A program made the position numbers and the translations under genes. Positions 44,443 to 55,558 of a stretch of 64,000 nucleotides of DNA are shown piece by piece. The DNA is from Brachyhypopomus gauderio. Lineage: Eukaryota; Chordata; Actinopteri; Gymnotiformes; Hypopomidae. Position 1 is the stretch's first letter, and each line of letters opens with the position of its first letter. Below the pieces are notes generated by a model. The model had not been told where the DNA came from. It did not search any database and saw only the letters and a program-made list of their open reading frames with translations. The DNA lies in contig NC_135226.1 of NCBI RefSeq assembly GCF_052324685.1, positions 21,089,751 to 21,153,750 on the forward strand, read 5' to 3'.

Positions 44443-45420
44443 ATGCAGAGCTCAAATTTTAACAGCAGCTTAAAAATCCAATCTGATTTGTCTGTATTTA
44501 TGAATATTCTGTTGCAAATACTGGTGGGCATCTTTCTCTATGTGAACTGTTTGATGATTTACACGTTTCTGAAGAAGGAGGTGTTCAAGGAAGATACTCG
44601 TTACATTTTGTTTGCACAAACCTTATTTGTAGACTCTGTTTTAATGGTGTTGACTGACACAATGTCAATTTTGAGTAGCCCTCTTTACCCTATCCACATA
44701 ATTCCTTGTGTAATTATGTGTACAGTTGCAAGTAATCTCACAATTTGTACTCCACTGACTCTGGTGGCAATGTGTCTGGAGCGCTACGTTGCTATATGCA
44801 TGCCTTTAAGGCATGCTGACATCTCCACCAGCAGGACCAGAGTCCTCGGACTTCTTACAATATGGGGCATCAGTTCCATAATTCCACTGTTTACTTTAAT
44901 AGCCTATCTGTCTGTGGCGCCTCCTGGGTTTCTGTCCTACTATGCTGTGTGCACTGTGGAGGTAATGTTAGAGAAAGACTGGCAGGCACAAGCACGTTCA
45001 ACCATTTTTCAGCTCTTTTTTCTCATTATGATCATCATCGTTGCCTTTACCTACGTTAAGATAATGATTGCAGCCAGAGCTGCCTCATCTGAGAATAAAA
45101 AATTAACCCACAGGAGTCTCAGAACTGTGGTCCTGCATGCATTTCAGCTGTTTCTATGTATAATGCAGTTTTTAAACCCTTATGTACAAATGGTAGTTTT
45201 AAAAATAGATGTAATGGCTTATGTTTATTTAAGATATGCCAACTTTATTATCTTCATAATTGCACCACGTTGTCTAAGTCCATTAATTTATGGACTCAGA
45301 GATGAAAGGTTTTTCCATGTTTTAAAACAACATGCTATGTGTGGTCTTGACAGTCTTTACTCAACATTGTTCAAAGTTGATCACTTTAAAATAAGTCCCA
45401 ACCAAACACAAAACACTTAA
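44443..45420 (+). CDS. Odorant receptor 131-2-like, 7-TM GPCR (OR4)
   Basis: 325 aa. N-terminus MQSSNFNSSLK with an NSS sequon. TM1 around residues 22-42; TM2 54-74; TM3 about 90-112, ending CLERYVAICMPLRH (ERY 113-115); TM4 135-155; loop 2 with AYLSVAPPGFLSYYAVCTVE; TM5 188-209; TM6 228-246 (LHAFQLFLCIMQFL); TM7 266-284 with CLSPLIYGLRDERF; and a Ser/Thr/Asn-rich short tail. Cysteines in TM3 and loop 2 could form the usual GPCR disulphide. The start is the ATG two bases after the leader acceptor; the upstream open frame begins only at a GTG. Intact. It shares its 3' flank with OR5 and its loop 2 with OR3. Confidence 0.94.
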   Translation: MQSSNFNSSLKIQSDLSVFMNILLQILVGIFLYVNCLMIYTFLKKEVFKEDTRYILFAQTLFVDSVLMVLTDTMSILSSPLYPIHIIPCVIMCTVASNLTICTPLTLVAMCLERYVAICMPLRHADISTSRTRVLGLLTIWGISSIIPLFTLIAYLSVAPPGFLSYYAVCTVEVMLEKDWQAQARSTIFQLFFLIMIIIVAFTYVKIMIAARAASSENKKLTHRSLRTVVLHAFQLFLCIMQFLNPYVQMVVLKIDVMAYVYLRYANFIIFIIAPRCLSPLIYGLRDERFFHVLKQHAMCGLDSLYSTLFKVDHFKISPNQTQNT

Positions 45421-47300
45421 AATTTGTGCATTTTTCAAAATTTTCCAGTGTGCTTTAATTTCTCAACAATGGGAATCAGTACATCAGTGTTTATAAGAGT
45501 GATTTAATTACACTATATCATGTAATAATTATATCAGTGTTTTAGATCATCATGTTTGGCATGGATGTTTAAATTATTATTATTCTCTGGTTATTGGCTA
45601 AGATGAAACTGGGTTTTATTCAATTCACATTCTATGACATTCTATGTGTTTTGTGTGTAATTATTAGAGAAATCACCAGAACATAATTTTCCTGATTTAA
45701 ATATTGGAATTACTGGAGTACAGATTAATTTATAGATTATGAATCAACAAACATTCTATTTTTGTATGAAATGTTCAGAATGTCACTTGTTTGAAACTCC
45801 CTCACCTGTTCCAAACCTGTTTGGCTAATCCACATTAAACACACGTCTTTACCACAAGGTATTTCATTTGATGCTTTTTGGAACATGAAGCTTCACCCCA
45901 GCTGACATGTCATGTATGATTTGAACTTATGACTTATGACTGATTCTAGCATATTTGGGTACTTCTTTAGTGCTGACGTAACCATGCAAAATGCACATCT
46001 GCCTAACAATGTTTCAATGTTATGATTACTGGTGTACTGGTTATTATGCGTGCCATCCACATAACAGTGAAAGTGTAGGCTATGTTTGCAAATGATTTGA
46101 CCAAGGGGCAACATATAAATAATGAAGAGATGTGAACCAAGGCACACCTCGAGTAACTGAATCTGCTGGATTTGTCTAACAAGGGAAACAAAATGTGATA
46201 TATTGGAGATAGCACATGAACAATGTAGTCTCGGTACTGTGCAAAGTACAAAAACTTGATTGAAAAGGTTCATAAAAGGTTCAAAGACAGATAGACATAC
46301 AGTTTAAGAACAATGACAATGAACAAACTGTGTCCATATGGATGTTAAAGTCCCCAAGTTCAATCAATGCTGGAATCAATGCTGAACATGTAGAACTGAG
46401 AATCTCATTGAACTCAGATATAAAATTATCAGTGAGGGTTGTAGGTGGCTGATAGATCAGTAAAAATATTACTGGTGGGGACAATGCAACTGTAAGTGCC
46501 ATGAACTTAAATTACTTTACATCACCAAAGCTATCATGATGACTAACACTAAAAGCGCTGTTGTAAACAATGGCTAGACCACCACCTTTCCCCTGGGCCC
46601 CTATAGTTATAACCACCAAGTGTCAAAAGATTAAGATGGAAGAAATCCCCAGGTTCTTGCCAGGTGTCAGTAAAAAAGAATGAATGTGTTCACATGCTGA
46701 ATGTATTCCGGACAATGATGTCATTACAAAAGGAGTAATGCAAAATTACATTTGTTGGAGAGACCATCACATTTGATTGGCTGGAAGTCACTTTGTTGTA
46801 GAATACGAAGATCACTAAGGTTTATCCATTGGGTACATGAAAGGGGGGGGGGGCAATTTTTTGCAGTTTGTCAGTCCAGATAACCAGGATAGCAGATTCT
46901 GAAGAGCGGTGCTCCATGAATCTATGCCTGTGTGATCATGAATATTTCATGGATGGCATGTAATGCAGAGTGACATTGCATTTCATATATGTCACAGCAG
47001 AATCCAGCTGAGAGCGAAAAGAAAAACTATGGAGTTGAGCGGACATTTACTAAAGGAGCCATAGTCCATCCGTGGAGAACAGGACCAGAGTAGATATGTT
47101 CCAAGGCAAAACAGAAATATTTGCGTAACGATGGGGAGCTAAGAGGCGAACACTGAGGATAGCTGAGGAGAGACACAACTAATTCAAACAAAGAACAACA
47201 AAACAACAAACCAATAACGAGACAGGATAACTCACAGACCAGGAATACAATACACCAGGGATTACTAACACGATCACTACCCACAGAGAATCTACAGGAG
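45421..47300. repeat. OR4 3' flank, duplicated after OR5
   Basis: Matches 59595-62012 and 62521-62590 with high similarity. Differences in the OR5 copy are mainly the 60923-61453 and 62020-62512 insertions. So OR4 and OR5 arose by duplication that included about 1.9 kb of 3' flank. Confidence 0.87.
45890..46740 (-). pseudogene. LINE fragment in the OR4 3' flank
   Basis: Minus strand: 46502-46281 carries an APE-endonuclease strand (LIYQPPTTLTDNFIS ... ALIELGDFNIHMD). 46273-45893 resembles an RT portion (LPLGQIICKHSLHFHCYVDG), with the RT core motif position altered. A large internal deletion joins them. Also present in the OR5 flank. Confidence 0.75.
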
Positions 47301-48024
47301 TATAACACATTGATTTACAAAGAGAGACAGGAACACAGGGAGTACAAGAACCAAACAAATCAAGACACAAACTAGAAACACCTGAGCCAAAAGCAAGAAA
47401 GGAGAAACAGACACTATAAGCTGAGGAACTACAGAAGACGAACAGGACTGACTGGGGAACTGATCTAGACAAGGTTAAACAGAAGACACGGACAGGACTG
47501 ACAGCAGCACTGACGACAGAGATGGTAGCAGTTTAAAGTGCTAAAAATGCCAAAGTAAACCATTAGAGTTTCAAAGAGGTTAGTCTAAAACGGAAATACA
47601 ACTGTTTAAAAGAAAGAAAAACCAGGCGTACTCTCATGCAGAAGCGTAAAGTACCAAACAAACAACACAATGGCAACACAAAGACTGACAAAGAACGCAG
47701 ACAAAACACACACATTTAAAAACACTGACCACAAGAAGTCAAAATTGCAGAATAACACAAGTGACACAGATCAACACACACAGAAGTCACCAGTGAAATT
47801 TATGTCATGAAAATACGGCATGGATGGAGTGCTGCTTTTATTTTCAAAAATTTTCTGCCCCCTCTACTGGCTGTCACTCCCTGTCGCCCTGTTCTGTGTG
47901 TCAGTGTTTTTCATGTCTGTTTGTCCCACCCTGTTTCCATGGTTCTTTGTCTCTGTCACACCCAGTCGTCTCCGATTCCACCTAGTTAGTGTCTAGTTAG
48001 TTCCTGTTGTTTTTGTGTATTTAT
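47300..48024. other. Unassigned spacer
   Basis: No gene recognised. From about 47872 (TGTCACTCCCTGTCGCCC) to 49613 (AATAAA near 49558, ending CCATTACA) the sequence around the hAT insertion has the look of an LTR, but no TSD or partner LTR proves it. Confidence 0.4.
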
Positions 48025-48194
48025 TAGGGGTGGGCATAGATATTTTTTTTAATCTAGATTAATCTCACTGAAATCTTGAAATTAATCTAGATTAAAACGG
48101 CTCATTCAGAATATGCGTGCTACCCAAGTAATGACTAAAAGTCAGTTTTTGAGATAGGGTTTCTTAATACAGAGGGTGCATTAGACCAGGGGCT

Positions 48195-48360
48195 CAGTGG
48201 CGGAGCAGAGCCCTTGCTACCCCTACTGCCACCCCACTGGAAATGGTAATTTTAAGAGAAAATATGTTTTCTTTCGTTCATCATTTGTATATGGACCCCT
48301 CTGATAAAGCCTTGGTCACCCTTTGGCCACCCCTTGAAAAAACGTCTAGCTCCGCCCCTG
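48195..48360. mobile_element. Nested hAT MITE, 166 bp
   Basis: Ends CAGTGGCGGAGC and (reverse) CAGGGGCGGAGC. TSD CAGGGGCT at 48187-48194 and 48361-48368. Inserted into the larger hAT element, so it is the younger of the two. Confidence 0.93.
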
Positions 48361-48595
48361 CAGGGGCTCATCTCCTGTTTCCAAAATTCATCAATGACTG
48401 CTTGAGGAAGCTGTTCTACTTTGATACTTGAAGAAAAAAACATGCTCAATAAAATGTAGGCTAATCGTGTTCAACAGTTTATTCAGTTAAACATGACAAT
48501 AGTATTGTAAGCCTACATACTTTAAGAGGGCATATTCAGTCAAACAGGAATTTGTAAGCCTACATACTGTACATTAAAAGGGGGTGATAACATGT

Positions 48596-48901
48596 TTATT
48601 CAGCTAAACATGAGATTTGAAATGTAAGCCAACATTTAGTACATTTAACCTGTTTTTGGCGGCGGTGACTCTTCTCCTGGGCTGCATCAGTGCTTGACCC
48701 AGCGTCAGCAACATTAGCAAACGTGTGCTTTGTGTTTAAATGGTACTTCAGACTGGTAGAACTCCTACAATAAACTAATTCCGTGTTGCATAAGGTGCAA
48801 ACAACTTTAGTCTTGTCAATGTCTCCATTAGGAAGCTTCTTAAAAAAATAATTGCTGGCGGCAAACCTGGCGGCTTCGTGGCTGCATCCATGTAAGCACA
48901 C
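48596..48901 (-). pseudogene. BED zinc-finger fragment of a hAT transposase
   Basis: 101-codon frame with an aromatic-rich start (ASNYFFKKLPNGDIDKTKVV), then CTLCNTELVYCRSSTSLKYH and LNTKH, giving the C-X2-C ... H-X4-H pattern of BED fingers. The catalytic domain is absent. Confidence 0.85.
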
Positions 48902-49614
48902 GTGCGATTTGTTGTGGGTGGTAATTCACAGGTTTGAAAACTCGTTCTCGCCCCCTACTGTGCAATTTGGTTAGGAATGCACCCGAGCTAAACTATCAAG
49001 GTGAAAGTCATCATAGTTTGCTTACCTATTTTGACCCAGTTCCCAACCCAACTTTAAGAATAGTTTAATGGCGATATTTTTTATATCGCCCGCTAAGAGT
49101 ATCACATTATTGAACTGCGATAATGGCCCACCACTAGTATTTATATTCCCTGTGTTTTCCTGGTCTGGTGTTGGTCATTGTTTGTAATTTGCTCCCTGTT
49201 TCTCTGCACTGTTGCATTTATGTTCTCCATATTCATGGTTATTCTATGCTGCGTTGGTACATATTGCATTGCCATGGATTCTACTAGCTCAGGTATGCTT
49301 ATGTTTATTTCCAAGTCCTCCCAGTATTTCTGTATCCTGGTAGTTGGTTTTGGGCACGTGTTAATTCTTTAGTAACCCTGCCCTTGTTGTAATCTTCCTT
49401 ACTGTGATTCATAGTAACTGAGTGTGTCATCGTTAGTTAATTCCTTTGGTTCTTAGTCGTGTTTTCTTACTCACTGTGTCAACTCTGTTAGTTATCATGT
49501 TGTGTGTGTTTTCCATGCCTGGTTTTACGTCTGTTTGGTCATCTGCTTAGTTGTTCAATAAACTTCTTAATCTCCCGTGTTTGCGTATCAATCGCCTGAT
49601 ACTAACCATTACAG

Positions 49615-49808
49615 GGTTGCCAACTTATATCGCGATCTATCGATCGCCGGTGGTTGGCGCCAGAGCGAACTAGTAACTCATTGAATCATAGATGTGGATC
49701 AGAGGTAAATAAACTGGATTTTTTTTTCCGCCGTGAGATATCGGAAGTGTGGCGTGAGTGTGTGAAAACGGTCAAATGCGTGTGTCTCACGCTCAATGCG
49801 TGAGAGTT
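49615..49808. mobile_element. Truncated member of the 11176-type element family
   Basis: Begins CAGGGTTGCCAACT, then jumps to the TATCGCGATCTATCGATCGC region and ends in TCACGCTCAATGCGTGAGAG without the final terminus. Confidence 0.75.
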
Positions 49809-50049
49809 TATATGCTATTATAGAATGACCGACCATAAAGAAACACAGCAGAGAGAGTTACCAGATATAATTACAATAGCTGTTTCTTATCTGGCACTTA
49901 CCTAATCGCACAGTGGCAGAGAAATGACAAAAGCTATTAACAGCTCACCAAGTAGCCAATGCCTCCAAATAAATTTTTTTTTGGGGGGGGCGGGGGTATA
50001 GACACCACCGCCAAAAATTCAAGGCCCGACAGGCCGACCCCATCAGCTA

Positions 50050-50345
50050 TGTGGGTAGGAGAAGGGGCCTGCGTCTCCCTACCAGCCGCCATGCTCTCCA
50101 GCGTCTCCCTGCTGGCCCCCATGCTCTCCAGCATCCCCAAGCGGCTCTCCATCGGCCGCATTGTACTCGAGCGACTCCCAGTTGTCTTCCGCACCTCCGG
50201 GCGCCTCCTCAGCTCCTGCTCCCACAACCTGGAAGAGGTCACCCTCGCCTCCTGCTCCCCCGACCAGGAAGGAGTCACCCTCACCTCCTGCTCCCACAGC
50301 CCAGAAGGGGTCACCCTCGCCTCCTGCGACCCGGAAGGGGTAACC
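50050..50345. repeat. GC-rich minisatellite-like region
   Basis: Imperfect units of about 33-36 bp (CACCCTCGCCTCCTGCTCCC plus CCAGAAGGGGT) at 50230-50345, preceded by shorter CTCTCCAGCGTCTCCCTGCTGG-like repeats at 50080-50140. Long open frames here on both strands are a by-product of composition. Confidence 0.75.
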
Positions 50346-51124
50346 CTCGTCACCTGTCCCCACATGAGTGGATCCCTTCTGGCCCGCTGTACACTTGGTT
50401 GAGTAATCAAGAGCCTTTTGGATTTGGACAGGAGTGCTTGCTCTCCAGTCTTTATGCGCTACTTTAGAATTTGTATTAACTTCTTCCGAAGACCGAAATA
50501 TACCACTTTTCTGGTGAATTCTGTCATTTTTTTCTGGCAAAATGTCTAAACATCTGGATGACCACTTTTGCCAAACACATTCGCTTGGTTACTGGAGTAC
50601 CTTCATGATTGAGGATAACCAGCGCCAGAGTGGTGTGATGGTCACTTTAAGTGCCTTAGAGACGCACATGCGCACAAAACGTGATGTAAAACTGGTAGAT
50701 GTGTTAGATAGGCGCACACGGTGGATGCTCTAGGTTGTAGCATGTATGTTCTACCTTCTGGTTTTTATTTGGATTGTGATGAGAGTTGTGTGGGTGCCCT
50801 AGCCCAATAAAAGGTGTCCATTGTACCACACCTGCTGACTCCTGCGTGTTACCTTTGGACGAACCATCCATCCAGCAGCATCTACCTTCCCGCAAGTGTT
50901 CGCCCACCAACTTACATGTGTGTTTGCCACTGTAATGGAAGATGTATGGACCTCTCAATAGACCAACATCCCTGACGCCATCTCTCTTTCTGCCTTGAAG
51001 AACCAGCCTTCAAGTTTCTACCCCTTAATATCCAATTAATGTTGGAATAAGCATTGATAAATTTTTATGCATGTTTATCTCTGTTGTCATGAAGTACTTA
51101 TATAGACAACATGCCACCTTTCAA
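50346..51124. other. OR5 distal upstream region
   Basis: Noncoding. Positions 50965-51110 match the OR4 upstream sequence 43930-44085, marking where the OR5 duplication unit begins before it was expanded by transposons. No gene recognised at 50540-50960. Confidence 0.55.
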
Positions 51125-51593
51125 GGGCAGCATGGTGGTGTGGTGTTTAGCGCTGTTGCCTCACAGGAAGGTGGTCTGGGTTTGATTATCGGTCTTGGCC
51201 ATTCTGTGTGGAGTTTGCTTGTTCTTCCTGTGACTGTGTTGTGTATTCACCTCAATAAATACCACGTAGATTGAGTCAATGTCTTGTCTTTATTTACTAA
51301 CTGTACAACCACTGTAGAACTAAAGAAAAGCCCGCCAACTCGATCTGGTCACTGCGCAGCTCAACACGTCACTCTACGCAGATACACACTGATTGGTTAC
51401 AACCTTGACATTTGATAACAATCACAACACAGGTTAACTCTTAATGAACAATATGTATTAAATCAGAGTGTATTACTATACACAACACTCCTCCCCTAAA
51501 ATCAGAAAGCCATTTCTTACATTAAAAGAACACCTTTTAACAGCTTCCTCTTTAACTTTAACTCTTTTTTTTTTACAAGACAAACCTCTGTTC

Positions 51594-53219
51594 CTACAGA
51601 TTCAATCTGTCAGGGGGCTTTACCTGACGCTTTGGCCTGCCACTTAATGAGCTGGCCTCATCGGCTTGAGCATGCACAACAGATTCCTTTTTGGACACAT
51701 TGCGAGAACCCCTTTTATCAATTTCTGTTCTTGGTCCTTCGTGATTATCTGACTCTGAGGACCTTTCCAGACCCGTCATTCCTGGAGTATTTACAATGTC
51801 ACATGACACCTGGTTAGCCCCTTGTGGGTCATCGAACGTAAGTACAGTGTCCGATGCCTCTCGTACATCAGTATAGATTTCTGTACTGATTAACTGATTT
51901 ACATGCCTCTTGCAGATTTTCCCATACACCTTCACCAAGTAAGTAACAGGACCCAGCACTTTTACTATGCTGCCTGGTAGCCACTTAACACTCTCCCCTC
52001 CCCTGTAGTTTCGAACCAACACCTTTTGTTTGGGTAGGAAGTGCCGATCATACTTCAAACTACCAGCCTGTTTTCTCTGCATGGCATCTTGTTTCTGCTG
52101 CATACCCTCAGTAAAACTAGGTTTAATGAGAGATAACCTGGTTCTAAATTCACGTCTGAGGAACAACTCTGCTGGAGTCTTTTCTGCGGTACAGTGGGGT
52201 GTACTTCTATAACAAAAAATAAAATTATGAATGCAGTGTTGGAGACTCATACTACCACTGTTTGCTTTCTCCAGTGCTCTCTTCAAATTTTGCACTAAAC
52301 ACTCTGCAGCTCCATTTGAAGCTGGATGATAAGCGGAACTCTTGATATGTTTTACCCCATTGTTGTGCAAGAACATTTGAAATTCTTTCGATGTAAATTG
52401 GGGTCCGTTATCCGAAACTACTTCTAGAGGAAGACCCCAAGTAGCAAAATACCCTCTTAGCACCTCTATGGTCTTATCTGCAGTAGTGCTAGACATTATG
52501 GCAATCTCAGGCCAGCGAGAGTAACTGTCAGTAACCACTAGAAAATAATGCTTTCCTTTTTGTGCAAAATCCAAATGGATCCTTTGCCATGGCCTGTTAG
52601 GCCAGTTCCAATGATAAACAGGAGCTTTAGCCGGCTGATTTCTGCCTAGCTGACATAACTGACAGGTACTGACGCAAGCCTGTATGTCTGAATCCAAATA
52701 TGGCCACCAAAAATGGCTACGTGCCAAGGCTTTCATCTTGACAATTCCTGGATGATTAGCGTGCAATTCCTTTAGCATTTGTGAGCGTAACACTTCGGGT
52801 ATAATTACTCGCAACCCCCACATCACACAGTCATCTTCTACTGTCAGTTCGGTGTTTCTCACAAAATAAGGTTTAAGCTCTTCCTCCGTAATATGTTTTG
52901 GCCACCCGTTTAAAGTAAAATATTTTACCCTCTTCAATACAGGATCCAGTCTGGTGTTTTTAGCGATCTCTGCTGAGGATATGGGCACCATGTCCAAAAA
53001 AGATACCCTGAAAATTGGATTACGTTCAGGGCCCTCAATGTTTAGGGGTAAACGAGATAACGCATCGGCATTACCATGCTGCAGAGAAGGCTTGTACTGT
53101 ATGTCATACTGATATGCGGCTAGAATCAAAGCCCATCGTTGCAGTCTAGCGGCAGCTAAAGTAGGAGTCCCAGTTTTTGGTCCTAGGATTTTCACTAAGG
53201 GTTTGTGGTCTGTGACCAA
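51594..53219 (-). CDS. Gypsy-B RNase H end and integrase
   Basis: 541-codon uninterrupted frame: VTDHKPLVKILGPKTGTP, then the tether GNADALSRLPL, an integrase zinc domain (HANHPGIVKMKALARSHFWW ... CQLC), catalytic motifs HLDFAQKG, SDNGPQF and a GAAECLVQNLK third-Glu region, then the C-terminal domain. It starts inside RNase H because of an upstream frameshift near 53220, so it is not an independent protein. Confidence 0.85.
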   Translation of the reverse strand: MVTDHKPLVKILGPKTGTPTLAAARLQRWALILAAYQYDIQYKPSLQHGNADALSRLPLNIEGPERNPIFRVSFLDMVPISSAEIAKNTRLDPVLKRVKYFTLNGWPKHITEEELKPYFVRNTELTVEDDCVMWGLRVIIPEVLRSQMLKELHANHPGIVKMKALARSHFWWPYLDSDIQACVSTCQLCQLGRNQPAKAPVYHWNWPNRPWQRIHLDFAQKGKHYFLVVTDSYSRWPEIAIMSSTTADKTIEVLRGYFATWGLPLEVVSDNGPQFTSKEFQMFLHNNGVKHIKSSAYHPASNGAAECLVQNLKRALEKANSGSMSLQHCIHNFIFCYRSTPHCTAEKTPAELFLRREFRTRLSLIKPSFTEGMQQKQDAMQRKQAGSLKYDRHFLPKQKVLVRNYRGGESVKWLPGSIVKVLGPVTYLVKVYGKICKRHVNQLISTEIYTDVREASDTVLTFDDPQGANQVSCDIVNTPGMTGLERSSESDNHEGPRTEIDKRGSRNVSKKESVVHAQADEASSLSGRPKRQVKPPDRLNL

Positions 53220-55059
53220 CGTAAACTTGCCCCTATCCCATAAGACGAAGCATCACAGGCTAAAATCACTGGCAGTCTGGGATCATAGTGAGTCAATACT
53301 GGTGCAGACATGAGTTTCTACTTAGTGCTGTCAAACGCTGATTGACATGTCTCTGACCAGCCCCATTCTTTGTCTTTGTGCAACAGTTCAGTTAGAGGCT
53401 TAATCTCAGTTGACAGGTTTGGTATAAATTTACCATAATAATTGAGCATGGCTAGAAAACAGAAACTAGAAACATTTTTAGCTAGAAACATTTTTTGGCA
53501 CCGGTGCATTCTCGATAGCTTCCAATTTGTCCTTCATAGGATGCAACCCCTCTGCATCTATGACATGCCCAAGGTAAGTGACACTGTTCTGAAAAAATGA
53601 GCATTTCTCCTTATTTACTCGTAAACCGCATTCTTCCAACCTCGACAGTACCTTTTTCAGAGTGCTTAAATGCTCCTGTGTGTTTTTTCCAGTAATCAAT
53701 TTATCATCTAAATAGCAGACAACGCCATCTAGACCCTGTAGGATTTGATCCATAGTGCGCTGAAAAATCGCTGGCGCACTAGCGACACCGTATGGTAGCC
53801 TATTGCAGACATATAAACCACGTTGAGTGTTAATGGTGAGGAAGGGCTTGCTTTTTTTCAGCCAGTGGCAATTGCGTATACGCCTGCTTCAAATCTAACT
53901 TAGTGAACTGCTTTCCTCCCGCCAACGTAGCAAACAAATCTTGTGTTTTGGGCAGAGGATACTGGTCAACATCCAACCACGGATTAACGGTCACTTTGTA
54001 GTCTCCGCATAGACGTACGGACCCGTCGTGTTTTGGGATACAAACGATTGGCGCAGCCCATTCACTATGCTGCACCGCGGAGATTACACCCTGTTTTTCC
54101 ATTTCAAGAAGTTGTTTATCGACAGCTTCATGCAATGCATATGGGACTGGTCTAGCCTTGCAAAATTTTGGTTTTGCCTCGGTTGAAACTCTGAGCGTGG
54201 CAGTCACCCCTTTTACACAACCTAACTCGGCACTAAACACTGACTTGTGTTCCGCGCACAATGCCTCCAACGGATCGTCTATGCGATTCACTTTAGACCA
54301 GTCTAGGTTCAGCATGCGAATCAAATTTCTACCCATGAGTGCTGGCCCTTTTCCGCGAGAAACTAATAGAGTGGACTGTACCTGTTGTTTCCCACACTCT
54401 ACCTTTACTGCAAATTGTCCCATCAAATCTAATGGCTGATCCGTGTAGGTTTTAAGGCTAACATTACATGGCTGTAACTGCACCTTGTGGAATTTCGACC
54501 TGTACAAACTCTCTGATATTACCGACATCGCAGCCCCAGTATCCACTTCCATACACAGCTTAACCCCATTACAACGGACCATAACTCTGTAAGGTTTAAC
54601 GTACTCACAGTCATTTTTCACCACATACAGTTCCATATCCGTCTGTTTGTCCATTTGAACCGATTGGAAGGAGTCGGTTCTTGGATCCGGTGTCTCTCTC
54701 TCGTCCACAAAATTCACGTCTGAACCGCTCCTTGGCGGTGCACTGCGGCCTGCGGACCCGCCAGCCGAGTGCTGCCGAAAGCAATTTGAGGTCCTGCGAA
54801 ACTCGGTGTGTTTTCCCTTACACGCACGTTCCAAATGTCCGGTTTTACCACATCCATGACACTGGAAATCCTTGAATCTGCAGTTCGCTGGCGCATGTCC
54901 TCTTCTCAGGCATCGGTGACACTCACCAGGGGCATGACTCACTCGCTTCGGTTCAGTCTGCGAAGCTCCTGGCTCTCTCTGTTTCTTTTGCCGCAGACCC
55001 ACATGGTCCGCGCGCAAATGGGGCGGCTGCGGACCGCAATCCCGTAGCAGTGCATTCAA
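53220..55059 (-). pseudogene. Gypsy-B nucleocapsid, protease and RT, frameshifted
   Basis: Frame 55059-53830 has two zinc knuckles (CHRCLRRGHAPANC and CHGCGKTGHLERAC), protease EVDTGAAMSVIS, and the first half of RT ending near QALPHH. RT continues at 53753-53478 (CYLDDKLITGKNTQ) and 53509-53318 (LNYYGKFIPNL). At least three frame breaks lie between 53860 and 53220. Confidence 0.87.
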
Positions 55060-55558
55060 AATGATTCGTTATATCAAGCAGTTTTGTCCATGACAGTCCC
55101 CCATCACTGGCAGCATGCAACAATTTGCTGCGCAGATCCTTGCTGGTAGTTCCACACACAAACTGATCTCTCAGCTCGTCCTCCAGGTTAGCTCCAAATT
55201 CACAGGTGCGAGATAGTCCCTTCAAAACCGTGACGTATTCGGCGAACGACTCACCCACATGTTGCTTGCGATTACGGAAAGCATACCTCTCTGCTAGCAC
55301 ATTCTTCTTCGGTGTGTAAAAATCCTGCAGCACCTTTAGCAAGTCTGTCAAGCTCTTTTCGCCTACCTTGCTTGGCGCTACCAAATCCTTGAGCAACGCG
55401 AATGTCTTTGCTCCCACAACTGACAAAAACACAGCTCTGCTCTGATCTCCTTCGATTTTGTTGGCAAGTAAAAATTGCTGCAGCCTTTCCTCGTAGTTTT
55501 CAAAAGACTCCACGGTCTCGTCAAAGACTAAGCCAGTTTCGCTGGTATACAGCGCCAT
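54953..55558 (-). CDS. Gypsy-B gag, N-terminal part
   Basis: 201 codons starting MALYTSETGLVFDETVESFE. Capsid-like region with AVFLSVVGAKTFALLKDLVA and DELRDQFVCG, paralleling gypsy-A gag. It ends by frameshift before the zinc knuckles, which continue in the overlapping frame from 55059. Confidence 0.85.
   Translation of the reverse strand: MALYTSETGLVFDETVESFENYEERLQQFLLANKIEGDQSRAVFLSVVGAKTFALLKDLVAPSKVGEKSLTDLLKVLQDFYTPKKNVLAERYAFRNRKQHVGESFAEYVTVLKGLSRTCEFGANLEDELRDQFVCGTTSKDLRSKLLHAASDGGLSWTKLLDITNHFECTATGLRSAAAPFARGPCGSAAKETERARSFAD

Larger units (their letters stand above)
48025..49136. mobile_element. hAT element, 1112 bp, with 8-bp TSD and BED remnant
   Basis: Ends TAGGGGTGGGC and (reverse) TAGTGGTGGGC. 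TSD GTATTTAT at 48017-48024 and 49137-49144. It contains a minus-strand BED zinc-finger exon (48596-48901) but no catalytic core, so it is a deletion derivative of a transposase-bearing element. Nested MITE at 48195-48360. Confidence 0.93.

Noticed and set aside
50079-50540. 153-codon Gly/Glu-rich minus-strand frame
   Set aside because: Produced by the GC-rich minisatellite; the other strand has equally long Pro/Ser-rich frames.
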